A stretch of DNA of 64,000 nucleotides. Origin: Enterobacter asburiae. Its GTDB lineage: Bacteria; Pseudomonadota; Gammaproteobacteria; Enterobacterales; Enterobacteriaceae. A program made the position numbers and the translations under genes. Numbering within the stretch: the first letter of the stretch is position 1; every line of letters starts with the position of its first letter. Of the stretch, positions 51,980 through 60,880 are shown piece after piece. The DNA is taken from assembly GCF_024599655.1 (NCBI RefSeq), contig NZ_CP102247.1, forward strand, positions 4,588,001-4,652,000, read 5' to 3'. Below the pieces are notes generated by a model. The model was not told where the DNA came from. It made no database searches and saw nothing but the letters and a program-made list of their open reading frames with translations.

Positions 51980-52477
51980 ATGTTAAACCAGCTGGAAAGC
52001 CTGACTGAGCGCGTTAGAGGAAGTAACAAACTGGTGGATCGCTGGCTACATGTACGCAAGCATCTACTCGTGGCTTATTACAATCTGGTCGGTATTAAGC
52101 CTGGCAAAGAATCGTTTATGCGACTGAATGAAAAAGCGCTGGATGATTTTTGTCAGGGCCTGGTCGACTATCTGTCCGACGGCCATTTCAATATTTATGA
52201 ACGCATTATCCGTGAAATGGAAGGGACAACACCCTATTTAGCGGCCAGCAAGCTCTATCCGCTGCTGGAAGCCAACACCCAGCAGATCATGGATTACTAT
52301 GATTCCGCGCTCGAGAACGCCATCGATCACGATAACTATCTTGAGTTCCAGCGGGCGCTATCCGACCTCGGTGAAGCGCTGGAGGAGCGATTCACGCTGG
52401 AAGATAAGCTGATCGCCCTCGTTCTGGACAATGATGTGAACATCAGTAGCGAAGAGAACGTCGCGCGCCCTGCTTGA
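51980..52477 (+). CDS. rsd: Rsd, anti-sigma-70 factor
   Basis: Rsd binds sigma-70 in stationary phase and stimulates SpoT hydrolase in E. coli. The 165-residue helical protein starts MLNQLESLTERVRGSNKLVDRW and contains VRKHLLVAYYNLVGIKP, both conserved; E. coli Rsd is 158, the extra residues being at the C-terminus. GCGGAG ribosome site. Ends in its own terminator before the thiC leader. Confidence 0.96.
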   Translation: MLNQLESLTERVRGSNKLVDRWLHVRKHLLVAYYNLVGIKPGKESFMRLNEKALDDFCQGLVDYLSDGHFNIYERIIREMEGTTPYLAASKLYPLLEANTQQIMDYYDSALENAIDHDNYLEFQRALSDLGEALEERFTLEDKLIALVLDNDVNISSEENVARPA

Positions 52478-52512
52478 GTTCTTCATCGTTAACGAGTAAT
52501 TTACAACCATTC

Positions 52513-52536
52513 GCCCCTCTCACGAGGGGGATTTTT
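52513..52536 (+). terminator. rsd terminator
   Basis: CCCCTC-TCAC-GAGGGG followed by GATTTTTC, between rsd and the TPP riboswitch. Confidence 0.85.
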
Positions 52537-52632
52537 CTTGTCGGAGTGCCCAGCGCCTGAAAGCGCGGGCTGAGACCGTTAATTCGGGATCCGCGGAACC
52601 TGATCAGGCTAATACCTGCGAAGGGAACAAGA
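52537..52632 (+). ncRNA. TPP riboswitch (thi box) of thiC
   Basis: Hallmarks in order: TTGTCGGAGTGCC, GGGCTGAGACC, GGGATCCGCGGAACCTGATC, AGGCTAATACCTGCG and AAGGGAACAAGAG closing the first stem. An ATCGCC/GGCGAT hairpin (52649-52664) and a CTCTCTTGC segment follow as expression platform, as in E. coli thiC, where TPP binding blocks translation and triggers Rho. Confidence 0.97.
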
Positions 52633-52721
52633 GTCACACTGCTGTTGTATCGCCTGAGGGCGATCCTCTCTTGCTTCATCCGTCGTCTGACAAGCCATGT
52701 CCTTCACTTTTGGAATGAGCT

Positions 52722-54617
52722 ATGTCTACTGCAAAACTGACCCGCCGCGAACAGCGCGCACAGGCCCAACACTTCATCGACACGCTGGAAGGCACCGCTT
52801 TCCCGAACTCGAAACGCATCTATATTTCCGGCTCGCAGGCCGATATCCGCGTCCCAATGCGCGAAATTCAGCTCAGCCCGACGCTTATCGGCGGCAGCAA
52901 AGATAACCCGCAGTATGAAGACAACGAAGCCGTGCCGGTATACGACACCTCCGGCCCGTACGGCGACCCTGATGTTGCCATCAACGTCCAGCAGGGTCTG
53001 GCGAAGCTGCGCCAGCCGTGGATTGATGCGCGCAACGACTGCGAAGAACTGAGCGTACTCAGCTCTGCCTACACCAAAGAGCGCCTGGCCGACGACGGTC
53101 TGGACGAGCTGCGCTTTACCGGCCTGCTGACGCCAAAACGCGCTAAGGCGGGCAAATGCGTGACCCAGCTGCACTACGCGCGCCAGGGCATCGTCACGCC
53201 GGAGATGGAGTTCATCGCCATCCGCGAAAACATGGGCCGCGAGCGCATCCGTAGCGAAGTGCTGCGCTATCAGCACCCAGGCGAGGGCTTTGGCGCTCGC
53301 CTGCCGGAGAACATCACGCCGGAGTTTGTGCGCGACGAAGTGGCCGCAGGCCGCGCGATTATCCCCGCCAACATCAACCATCCGGAATCCGAGCCGATGA
53401 TTATTGGCCGCAACTTCCTGGTGAAGGTCAACGCGAACATCGGTAACTCGGCCGTGACCTCCTCCATCGAAGAAGAGGTGGAAAAGCTGGTCTGGTCCAC
53501 GCGCTGGGGTGCGGACACGGTAATGGACCTCTCCACCGGCCGCTATATTCACGAAACCCGCGAGTGGATCCTGCGTAACAGCCCGGTACCGATTGGCACC
53601 GTCCCGATTTATCAGGCGCTGGAGAAGGTCAACGGCATTGCCGAAGACCTCACCTGGGAAGCGTTCCGCGACACGCTGCTGGAGCAGGCTGAACAGGGCG
53701 TGGACTACTTCACCATTCACGCGGGCGTGCTGCTGCGCTACGTGCCGATGACGGCGAAGCGCCTGACCGGCATCGTCTCGCGCGGCGGTTCCATCATGGC
53801 GAAGTGGTGCCTGTCACATCATCAGGAAAACTTCCTCTACGAGCACTTCCGCGAGATCTGCGAAATCTGCGCCGCGTACGATGTCTCCCTGTCGCTGGGC
53901 GACGGCCTGCGTCCTGGCTCGATCCGCGACGCCAACGACGAAGCGCAGTTTGCCGAGCTGCACACCCTGGGCGAACTGACCAAAATCGCCTGGGAGTATG
54001 ACGTGCAGGTGATGATTGAAGGTCCAGGACACGTGCCGATGCAGATGATCCGCCGCAACATGACCGAGGAGCTGGAGCACTGCCACGAAGCGCCGTTCTA
54101 CACGCTGGGGCCACTGACAACCGACATCGCGCCGGGCTATGACCACTTCACATCAGGCATTGGGGCGGCGATGATCGGCTGGTTCGGCTGCGCCATGCTC
54201 TGCTACGTGACGCCGAAAGAGCACCTCGGCCTGCCGAACAAAGAGGACGTGAAGCAGGGGCTGATCACCTACAAAATTGCCGCTCACGCGGCGGATCTGG
54301 CCAAAGGCCACCCGGGCGCGCAAATCCGCGATAACGCCATGTCGAAGGCGCGCTTCGAATTCCGCTGGGAAGACCAGTTCAACCTGGCGCTGGACCCGTT
54401 CACCGCCCGCGCCTATCACGACGAGACCCTGCCGCAGGAATCGGGCAAAGTCGCGCACTTCTGCTCTATGTGCGGGCCGAAGTTCTGCTCGATGAAAATC
54501 AGCCAGGAGGTGCGCGACTACGCCGCCGCGCAGACCATTGAAGTGGGGATGGCGGACATGTCTGAAACCTTCCGCGCCAGAGGCGGCGAAATCTACCTCA
54601 AAAAAGAGGAGGCGTAA
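52722..54617 (+). CDS. thiC: ThiC, HMP-phosphate synthase
   Basis: Radical-SAM enzyme that rearranges AIR into the thiamine pyrimidine HMP-P. The 631-residue protein carries the unusual C-terminal cluster motif CSMCGPKFCSM and the conserved EGPGHVPMQMI. Under TPP-riboswitch control. Its TAA shares a base with the thiE ATG, so translation is coupled. Confidence 0.98.
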   Translation: MSTAKLTRREQRAQAQHFIDTLEGTAFPNSKRIYISGSQADIRVPMREIQLSPTLIGGSKDNPQYEDNEAVPVYDTSGPYGDPDVAINVQQGLAKLRQPWIDARNDCEELSVLSSAYTKERLADDGLDELRFTGLLTPKRAKAGKCVTQLHYARQGIVTPEMEFIAIRENMGRERIRSEVLRYQHPGEGFGARLPENITPEFVRDEVAAGRAIIPANINHPESEPMIIGRNFLVKVNANIGNSAVTSSIEEEVEKLVWSTRWGADTVMDLSTGRYIHETREWILRNSPVPIGTVPIYQALEKVNGIAEDLTWEAFRDTLLEQAEQGVDYFTIHAGVLLRYVPMTAKRLTGIVSRGGSIMAKWCLSHHQENFLYEHFREICEICAAYDVSLSLGDGLRPGSIRDANDEAQFAELHTLGELTKIAWEYDVQVMIEGPGHVPMQMIRRNMTEELEHCHEAPFYTLGPLTTDIAPGYDHFTSGIGAAMIGWFGCAMLCYVTPKEHLGLPNKEDVKQGLITYKIAAHAADLAKGHPGAQIRDNAMSKARFEFRWEDQFNLALDPFTARAYHDETLPQESGKVAHFCSMCGPKFCSMKISQEVRDYAAAQTIEVGMADMSETFRARGGEIYLKKEEA

Positions 54618-55258
54618 TGTATAAGCCCGATTTCCCGCCCGTCCCCTACCGTTTAGGGCTCTATCCGGTGGTGGACAGCGTGGCCTGGATAGAGCGCCTG
54701 TTGGGGGCAGGCGTTCGCACCCTCCAGCTGCGCATCAAGGATAAACGCGACGAAGAGGTGGAAGCGGATGTGGTTGCCGCCATCGCGCTTGGGCGTCGGC
54801 ATAACGCCCGCCTGTTTATCAACGACTACTGGCGGCTGGCGGTTAAGCACCAGGCTTACGGCGTGCATCTGGGTCAGGAGGATCTGGAAACAACGGATCT
54901 GAGCGCTATCCGCGAAGCCGGGCTGCGTCTTGGCGTTTCAACACACGATGACATGGAGATCGACGTGGCGCTGGCGGCCCGTCCCTCTTACATCGCGCTG
55001 GGTCACGTCTTCCCGACGCAAACCAAGCAGATGCCCTCCGCACCGCAGGGTCTGACGCAGCTGGCGAGCCACGTTAAACGCCTTGCCGATTACCCTACCG
55101 TCGCCATCGGCGGAATCAGCCTTGAACGCGCCCCGGCGGTGCTGGAGACCGGCGTCGGCAGTATCGCCGTCGTCAGCGCCATCACCCGGGCCGCAGACTG
55201 GCAATTCGCCACCGAACAGCTGTTACAGCTGGCAGGAGCGGGTGATGAACGATCGTGA
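54617..55258 (+). CDS. thiE: ThiE, thiamine phosphate synthase
   Basis: Joins HMP-PP and thiazole phosphate. The 213-residue TIM-barrel has LQLRIKDKRDEEV (substrate loop), LFINDYWRLA, GVHLGQEDL and VAIGGISLE. Second gene of thiCEFSGH; overlaps thiF by 14 bases. Confidence 0.97.
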   Translation: MYKPDFPPVPYRLGLYPVVDSVAWIERLLGAGVRTLQLRIKDKRDEEVEADVVAAIALGRRHNARLFINDYWRLAVKHQAYGVHLGQEDLETTDLSAIREAGLRLGVSTHDDMEIDVALAARPSYIALGHVFPTQTKQMPSAPQGLTQLASHVKRLADYPTVAIGGISLERAPAVLETGVGSIAVVSAITRAADWQFATEQLLQLAGAGDERS

Positions 55259-56000
55259 TTTTATGCGCTACAGCCGTCAGATCCTGCTGGAAGATATCGC
55301 CATCGACGGGCAGCAAAAACTGCTCGCCAGCCGGGTGCTGATTGTCGGTCTGGGCGGGTTAGGCGCGCCCGCCGCGCTTTATCTGGCTGGTGCGGGCATC
55401 GGTACGCTGGTGCTGGCCGACGACGACGAGGTTCACCTCAGCAACCTGCAGCGACAAATCCTCTTTACCACCGAGGATATCAACCAGCCGAAAGCGCAAA
55501 TCACCCGGCAGCGCCTGAACCAGCTCAACCCGGATATCGAGCTGATTGCCCTGCAGGATCGGCTCAGCGGTGAAAGCCTGCGCCGTGAGGTCGCCCTTGC
55601 CGACGTGGTGCTGGACTGCACGGACAACATGGCGACGCGCCAGGCGATTAACGCCGCCTGCGTGGCAAGTAATACGCCGCTTATCACCGCCAGCGCGGTG
55701 GGTTTCGGCGGGCAGATGATGGTCCTGACCCCACCGTGGTCGCAGGGCTGCTATCGCTGCCTGTGGCCGGATGATGCAGAGCCGGCGCGCAACTGCCGTA
55801 CGGCGGGCATTCTTGGTCCGGTGGTCGGCGTAATGGGCACAATGCAGGCGCTGGAAGCCATCAAGCTGCTCAGCGGCATGGAGACGGAACGCAATACGCT
55901 GCGGCTGTTTGATGCCCGCTCCAGCGGCTGGCGCCATCTGGCCTTACACCGCGCCAGCCGCTGCCCGGTATGCGGAGGTCGCGATGCGCATTCTGTTTAA
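55245..56000 (+). CDS. thiF: ThiF, ThiS adenylyltransferase
   Basis: Adenylates the C-terminus of ThiS, E1-like, for sulfur transfer. The start at 55245 gives 251 residues as in E. coli. It has the nucleotide-binding GLGGLGAPAALYLAGAG, DDDEVHLSNLQRQILF, and four zinc cysteines (CYRC and CPVC). A GTG one codon earlier is possible. Overlaps thiE and thiS. Confidence 0.97.
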   Translation: MNDRDFMRYSRQILLEDIAIDGQQKLLASRVLIVGLGGLGAPAALYLAGAGIGTLVLADDDEVHLSNLQRQILFTTEDINQPKAQITRQRLNQLNPDIELIALQDRLSGESLRREVALADVVLDCTDNMATRQAINAACVASNTPLITASAVGFGGQMMVLTPPWSQGCYRCLWPDDAEPARNCRTAGILGPVVGVMGTMQALEAIKLLSGMETERNTLRLFDARSSGWRHLALHRASRCPVCGGRDAHSV

Positions 56001-56184
56001 CGATGAACCGATGAGATGCGACGACGGGCTCACCGTTGCGGTACTGCTCGACAAGCTGCGTCAGCTCAGGCCGGGAACGGCGCTGGCGCTCAATCAACAG
56101 ATCCTGCCGCGCGAGCAGTGGGAACATCAGCAGGTCAATGACGGCGACCAGATCCTGCTGTTTCAGGTTATCGCAGGGGGCTGA
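55984..56184 (+). CDS. thiS: ThiS, sulfur carrier protein
   Basis: Ubiquitin-like protein whose C-terminal thiocarboxylate donates sulfur to the thiazole ring. The 66 residues start MRILFNDEPM and end with the essential Gly-Gly (QVIAGG). Start at 55984 chosen to match the family; it overlaps thiF by 17 bases. Confidence 0.97.
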   Translation: MRILFNDEPMRCDDGLTVAVLLDKLRQLRPGTALALNQQILPREQWEHQQVNDGDQILLFQVIAGG

Positions 56185-56185
56185 G

Positions 56186-56956
56186 ATGTTACGTATTGCC
56201 GATAAAGTCTTTGATTCACATCTGTTTACCGGAACCGGAAAATTCGCCTCGCCGCAGCTGATGGTGGATGCCATTCGCGAAAGCGGCAGCCAGCTGGTGA
56301 CGCTGGCGCTCAAGCGCGTGGATCTACGTCATCACAGCGATGCCATTCTGGCTCCTTTACTGGAGGCTGGCGTCACGCTGCTGCCCAACACCTCCGGTGC
56401 CAAAACGGCCGAAGAGGCGATTTTCGCCGCGCAGCTGGCCCGCGAGGCGCTAGGCACCCGCTGGCTGAAGCTGGAAATTCATCCTGACGCCCGCTGGCTG
56501 TTGCCCGACCCTATCGAAACGCTGAAAGCGGCTGAAAAGCTGGTGCAGCAAGGGTTTACCGTCCTGCCTTACTGCGGCGCCGACCCTGTCCTGTGCAAAC
56601 GGCTGGAAGAGGTCGGCTGCGCCGCCGTCATGCCGCTGGGCGCCCCCATTGGTTCCAACCAGGGGCTGGAAACCCGCGCGATGCTGGAAATCATTATTGA
56701 GCAGGCTACCGTACCTGTAGTGGTTGATGCGGGCATCGGCGTGCCCAGCCATGCCGCGCAGGCGCTGGAAATGGGTGCCGACGCGGTGCTGGTCAACACG
56801 GCCATCGCGGTTGCCGACGATCCGGTCATGATGGCACATGCGTTCCGCATGGCCGTTGAGGCTGGCCTGCTGGCAAGGGCGTCCGGCCCCGGCTCGCGCA
56901 GTTTCCAGGCACAGGCCACCAGCCCGCTGACCGGTTTTCTGGAGGCGATCTCATGA
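56186..56956 (+). CDS. thiG: ThiG, thiazole synthase
   Basis: Builds the thiazole phosphate from DXP, dehydroglycine and ThiS thiocarboxylate. The 256-residue TIM-barrel starts MLRIADKVFDSHLFTGTGKF and contains LLPNTSGAKTAEEA and DAGIGVPSHAAQALEMGADA. The start at 56186 lies one base after the thiS stop. Overlaps thiH by four bases. Confidence 0.97.
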   Translation: MLRIADKVFDSHLFTGTGKFASPQLMVDAIRESGSQLVTLALKRVDLRHHSDAILAPLLEAGVTLLPNTSGAKTAEEAIFAAQLAREALGTRWLKLEIHPDARWLLPDPIETLKAAEKLVQQGFTVLPYCGADPVLCKRLEEVGCAAVMPLGAPIGSNQGLETRAMLEIIIEQATVPVVVDAGIGVPSHAAQALEMGADAVLVNTAIAVADDPVMMAHAFRMAVEAGLLARASGPGSRSFQAQATSPLTGFLEAIS

Positions 56957-58080
56957 GCACGTTTACCGAGCGCTGGCGGCAGCTTAGCTGGGACGACATT
57001 GCCCTGCGCATCAACAGCAAAACGGCGGCTGACGTAGAGCGCGCGCTGAATGCCCGCCATTTGACCCGCGAGGATCTGATGGCTCTGCTCTCCCCGGCGG
57101 CCAGCGCGTACCTCGAACCGATGGCCCAGCGAGCGCAGCGGCTCACCCGCCAGCGTTTTGGCAACACGGTGAGCTTCTACGTGCCGCTCTATCTCTCAAA
57201 CCTGTGCGCCAATGACTGCACCTACTGCGGTTTTTCCATGAGCAACCGCATCAAGCGTAAAACGCTCGATGAAGGTGAGATTGCCCGGGAGTGTGCGGCC
57301 ATTCGTGAAATGGGTTTTGAACATCTTCTGCTGGTCACGGGCGAACATCAGGGAAAAGTGGGAATGGACTATTTCCGTCACCACCTTCCCGCCATTCGCC
57401 GTCAGTTTGCGTCGCTGCAGATGGAAGTACAGCCCCTGGCGCAGGAGGAGTACGCGGAGCTCAAAACCCTCGGGCTGGACGGGGTCATGGTCTACCAGGA
57501 AACCTACCACGAGGCGACGTACGCCCGGCACCACCTGAAGGGCAAGAAACAGGATTTCTTTTTCCGCCTGGAAACGCCGGACAGGCTGGGTCGCGCGGGC
57601 ATCGACAAAATCGGTCTGGGCGCGCTGATCGGGCTCTCTGACAGCTGGCGGGTGGATTGTTATATGGTGGCGGAACATTTGCTGTGGCTCCAGCAGCACT
57701 ACTGGCAGAGCCGTTATTCCATCTCCTTCCCGCGCCTGAGACCTTGCGCGGGGGGGATTGAACCGGCTTCGCTGATGGATGAACGCCAGCTGGTGCAAAC
57801 CATCTGCGCGTTTCGCCTGCTCGCCCCGGAAGTGGAATTATCGCTCTCAACGCGTGAGTCCCCGGCGTTTCGCGATCGCGTCATCCCGCTTGCGATTAAC
57901 AACGTCAGCGCGTTTTCTAAAACGCAGCCTGGCGGCTACGCCGACGATCATCCTGAGCTTGAGCAGTTTGTGCCGCATGACGGACGACGTCCGGAAGCGG
58001 TCGCTGCCGCCCTGACGGCGCAGGGTCTTCAGCCTGTCTGGAAAGACTGGGACAGCTGGCTGGGAAGAACCTCGCAATGA
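56953..58080 (+). CDS. thiH: ThiH, tyrosine lyase (dehydroglycine synthase)
   Basis: Radical-SAM enzyme that cleaves tyrosine to dehydroglycine and p-cresol for the thiazole ring. The 375-residue protein has the CxxxCxxC cluster motif CANDCTYC at Cys85, Cys89 and Cys92. Last gene of thiCEFSGH, followed by a terminator. Confidence 0.97.
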   Translation: MSTFTERWRQLSWDDIALRINSKTAADVERALNARHLTREDLMALLSPAASAYLEPMAQRAQRLTRQRFGNTVSFYVPLYLSNLCANDCTYCGFSMSNRIKRKTLDEGEIARECAAIREMGFEHLLLVTGEHQGKVGMDYFRHHLPAIRRQFASLQMEVQPLAQEEYAELKTLGLDGVMVYQETYHEATYARHHLKGKKQDFFFRLETPDRLGRAGIDKIGLGALIGLSDSWRVDCYMVAEHLLWLQQHYWQSRYSISFPRLRPCAGGIEPASLMDERQLVQTICAFRLLAPEVELSLSTRESPAFRDRVIPLAINNVSAFSKTQPGGYADDHPELEQFVPHDGRRPEAVAAALTAQGLQPVWKDWDSWLGRTSQ

Positions 58081-58133
58081 TGCTGAAACGCACTGCAACA
58101 CCATAAAAAATTGTCGAGGCGCTACGAAAAGGC

Positions 58134-58170
58134 AAAACCGGATGATTGTCAGCGATCGTCCGGTTTTTTA
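58134..58170 (+). terminator. thi operon terminator
   Basis: AAAACCGGA-GAT pairs with GATC-TCCGGTTTTTT, with a short loop and T-run, 53 bases after thiH. Confidence 0.9.
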
Positions 58171-58179
58171 TTGTCACAC

Positions 58180-58200
58180 GGTCAGCAACGGATGCTGACC
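58180..58200. other. Inverted repeat upstream of the diguanylate cyclase
   Basis: GGTCAGCA and TGCTGACC, perfect eight-base arms five bases apart. No T-run. It lies about 127 bases before a TATAAT (58327-58332) that could be the -10 of the next gene. The rest of 58201-58416 shows no gene. Confidence 0.5.
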
Positions 58201-58416
58201 AGGGCGAAAAGCTTCTTCCTCGTTTCGCCCTGCCTCTGGTTCATTGCACAAACGGCCTCAGCCAGTTGAATAAGTATTTTCTTAATGGTTCTTAAGATAA
58301 ATCATCCCACCAGAAATCGGGTGCCGTATAATTCACCGCTAACCGCAGGACAGCGACTATGCTGAGAGGATATCGGCAGACGAAAAGTATTCACCATCAG
58401 GAACGATGTACAGCTC

Positions 58417-59958
58417 ATGGCACTTCACAGCAAAAAGCTCTCTTTTACCCGACCAATCATGCTCAGCTTCGCGGGGATCATCTGCAGTTTTGTGGTGATC
58501 GCGGTCGCGGTGACGCTTTCGCAACGAAAGGATTTTCTTGCGGATTATCACAAGATTAACAGCAATTTCACGCACAACCTGGCGGTGAACTACACCGAGT
58601 CGATCCTGCGTGAAAACGACTATATCCTGGGCCGTGCCGCGATGTACTTTTCGCGTAACGACAGGCTAAACGAGACGCTCAACGTCAACCCGACGCAAGG
58701 GCTGCAGATGGTGATGCATCTGCAGAACCTGATGCCGACCGTGTCCTCCATCTCGCTGGCGGATACGCAGGGGCATTATCTCCGCGCGCCGGAAGTACTC
58801 CCCACGGAGAAGAGTAAAACCTTCGATCCCCGGACTCGGCCGTGGTTTGTCGCTCAGGCCGAAGCCAGTATCTTCAGCCACTATACTCGCCCCTACATGG
58901 ACTACTTCACCGGCCATCCGACGGTAACGCTCTATAAGCCCTTGATTTCACCGGAAGGCCGACTGAAGGGAACGATCGCGTTTCATCTCGATTTGACGTC
59001 AATGGGCTACACCCTGCGTCAGATGGTGGCGCCCGTTCAGGGGGAATTCTTCGTCGTCGAACGCGACGGCGCCGTTGTGCTTCACCCGGATACCGGCGCG
59101 CTCTTCAAACAGTACGTGAGCGAAGCGCTGATGGACAAAATGACCAGCGGCGAAGGCCACCTTTATGACAAGAAAAGCAACGCCTGGTATTACTACTACT
59201 CGTTTACCAATCCGGACTGGTTTGTCATCTACCGGGTCTCTGGCGAGACGCTCACCGATATCACCCGCCACGAAACAACGATTGTTGGCTGGGGGTTTGC
59301 GCTGGCGGCCATCATCATCATCCTCTTCGGCTTATACCTCCGCCACGCCTCGCGTAGCGTGCTGATGCACATTATCAATGCCATCAAAACCGGCGACGTC
59401 AGCGAGGCGCCGCGGCTGGAGGCGATGCTGAGCCACACTATCCAGTCCAATAAAGAGCGTGAGATGGCCTATGTGCGCCAGGCCACTCACGATGCGCTGA
59501 CGGGCTGTAAAAACCGCCGCGCATTCGATAGCGATATCGCGGAGCTGCTGAATGCCCATCAGCCTTTCGCGCTGGCGCTGGTGGACATTGATAACTTCAA
59601 GTCGATTAACGACACGCTGGGCCACCTGACCGGTGATATCGTTCTGCGCAACGTGGCCCGCGAGGGGATCCAGATCATGCAGCCACATCACGTCTCGCTT
59701 TACCGTTACGGTGGAGAAGAGTTTGCGGTAATTTTCCAGGCGGAGCAGATGACGTCTGCGCTCTCATTGCTGGAGGCGTGGCGTATCGCTGTTGAAAAAC
59801 GCGTCTGGCGAGAAGAAAACCTGCGGGTGACGTTCAGCGGCGGTCTTGGGGAGTGGCATTTTGAACCGCTGGATCAATTTGTCGGAAGCGTTGATAACGC
59901 CCTCTACAGCGCCAAACAGCAGGGCAAAAACCGCATTAACCGAACGTCCATCAGCTAG
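58417..59958 (+). CDS. Membrane diguanylate cyclase, Cache-GGDEF
   Basis: A 513-residue protein predicted to make cyclic di-GMP. Order: short cytoplasmic start, membrane segment about residues 14-34, periplasmic double-Cache-type sensor to about 285, second membrane segment (VGWGFALAAIIIILFGLYL), linker, then GGDEF domain from about 350. The active site is GGEEF at residues 432-436, a catalytically competent form, with DIDNFKSINDTLGH upstream. The RxxD inhibitory site is absent (PHHV there). The ribosome site is weak (AGGA 15 bases before ATG). Not present at this place in E. coli. Ligand unknown. Confidence 0.92.
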   Translation: MALHSKKLSFTRPIMLSFAGIICSFVVIAVAVTLSQRKDFLADYHKINSNFTHNLAVNYTESILRENDYILGRAAMYFSRNDRLNETLNVNPTQGLQMVMHLQNLMPTVSSISLADTQGHYLRAPEVLPTEKSKTFDPRTRPWFVAQAEASIFSHYTRPYMDYFTGHPTVTLYKPLISPEGRLKGTIAFHLDLTSMGYTLRQMVAPVQGEFFVVERDGAVVLHPDTGALFKQYVSEALMDKMTSGEGHLYDKKSNAWYYYYSFTNPDWFVIYRVSGETLTDITRHETTIVGWGFALAAIIIILFGLYLRHASRSVLMHIINAIKTGDVSEAPRLEAMLSHTIQSNKEREMAYVRQATHDALTGCKNRRAFDSDIAELLNAHQPFALALVDIDNFKSINDTLGHLTGDIVLRNVAREGIQIMQPHHVSLYRYGGEEFAVIFQAEQMTSALSLLEAWRIAVEKRVWREENLRVTFSGGLGEWHFEPLDQFVGSVDNALYSAKQQGKNRINRTSIS

Positions 59959-60016
59959 TCCTCCCTCTTTCACCCCTGCCCGTTTCGACGGGCCGGGTAC
60001 CCGACAACGCAAAATT

Positions 60017-60083
60017 GTAACCGGTTTCAGAAAATCGCCGGTTTCTTTGTGATGCCTGACACACAATCGCGGTAAACCGGTTG
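60017..60083 (+). promoter_or_regulatory. Putative operator pair and CRP-like site before the PTS genes
   Basis: AACCGGTTT (60019-60027) and its exact inverse AAACCGGTT (60073-60081) flank TGTGATGCCTGACACA (60048-60063), one mismatch from the CRP consensus. The start of the IIB gene is 58 bases further on. This looks like a catabolite-controlled promoter with a dedicated repressor or activator. Confidence 0.5.
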
Positions 60084-60139
60084 TTGAAGCGGTCTGCACG
60101 GGATAATTATCAATAAACACATGTAGATCGAGGCTGATT

Positions 60140-60448
60140 ATGAAGAACATCGTTTTATGCTGTGCAGCGGGAATGTCAACCAGCATGCTGGTTCAACGTA
60201 TGAAAGACGCCGCGCAGAAAAAAGGGGTTGAAGTCACCATTAAAGCCGTTCCGGTTGCGGAGTTTAAAGACAACATCGCGACGGCCGACATCGTATTGCT
60301 GGGGCCACAGGTTAAATACGAGCAGGCTAAACTTCAGGCGCAGGCCGAGCCGCTGGGTAAAAAGGTCGCGGTGATCGACATGATGGATTACGGCATGATG
60401 AAAGGCGATGCCGTACTGGAAAAAGCGCTCAAACTTCTGGAGCCATAA
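60140..60448 (+). CDS. PTS IIB component, lactose/cellobiose (chitobiose) family
   Basis: A 102-residue IIB protein that would pass phosphate from IIA to a sugar. The N-terminal loop CCAAGMSTSML carries the phosphorylated cysteine (Cys8, the second of the pair), and LLGPQVKYEQ follows as in ChbB. It overlaps the IIA gene by one base (ATAATG). No membrane IIC gene, hydrolase or regulator lies next to it in this window. Sugar unknown. Confidence 0.92.
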   Translation: MKNIVLCCAAGMSTSMLVQRMKDAAQKKGVEVTIKAVPVAEFKDNIATADIVLLGPQVKYEQAKLQAQAEPLGKKVAVIDMMDYGMMKGDAVLEKALKLLEP

Positions 60449-60765
60449 TGGAAGACTTAGAAACCACGATTATGGAACTGCTGGTCAACGCAGGCGCGGC
60501 GCGCAGTGCGGCCCTGACGGCGTTACAGATGGCGCGTAAAGGTGAGTTTGTCGAAGCAGAAAAAGCGATGGAAGAGTCGCGCGAATATGTGAAGCATGCG
60601 CACACGATCCAGACGCAGCTTATCGGTCTTGACGAAGGGACCGGGAAGCTTCCGGTTAACCTGATCACCGTCCACTCTCAGGATCACCTGATGAACGCGA
60701 TGGTCATTCAGGATTTGGCGGGCGATATGATTGAGCTTTATCGTCGGATCCCGTTGGTAAACTGA
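60448..60765 (+). CDS. PTS IIA component, lactose/cellobiose (chitobiose) family
   Basis: A 105-residue all-helical IIA protein. The phosphorylated histidine is His76 in ITVHSQDHLMNAM, and the N-terminal NAGAARSAALTALQMARKGEF is the family helix pair. Translationally coupled to IIB. Convergent with rpoC across a shared terminator. With no IIC here it either serves a permease elsewhere or has a regulatory role. Confidence 0.92.
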   Translation: MEDLETTIMELLVNAGAARSAALTALQMARKGEFVEAEKAMEESREYVKHAHTIQTQLIGLDEGTGKLPVNLITVHSQDHLMNAMVIQDLAGDMIELYRRIPLVN

Positions 60766-60777
60766 TAACCTACAGAT

Positions 60778-60807
60778 GTAAAAAAACCCGCCGAGGCGGG
60801 TTTTTTA
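60778..60807. terminator. Bidirectional terminator, PTS genes and rpoC
   Basis: AAAAAACCCGCC-GA-GGCGGGTTTTTT, T-runs on both strands. Confidence 0.93.
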
Positions 60808-60810
60808 TTG

Positions 60811-60839
60811 TCGGGTGGCGCTGAGCTTACCCGACCTAC
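60811..60839. repeat. Single REP-like unit after rpoC
   Basis: TCGGGTGGCGCTGAGC...CCGACCTAC, a REP variant. A second hairpin, CCCGGT...ACCGGG, lies at 60850-60871 next to the rpoC stop. Confidence 0.8.
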
Positions 60840-60880
60840 GAGGCACATACCCGGTAATGTTCATCACCGGGCATCAACGA

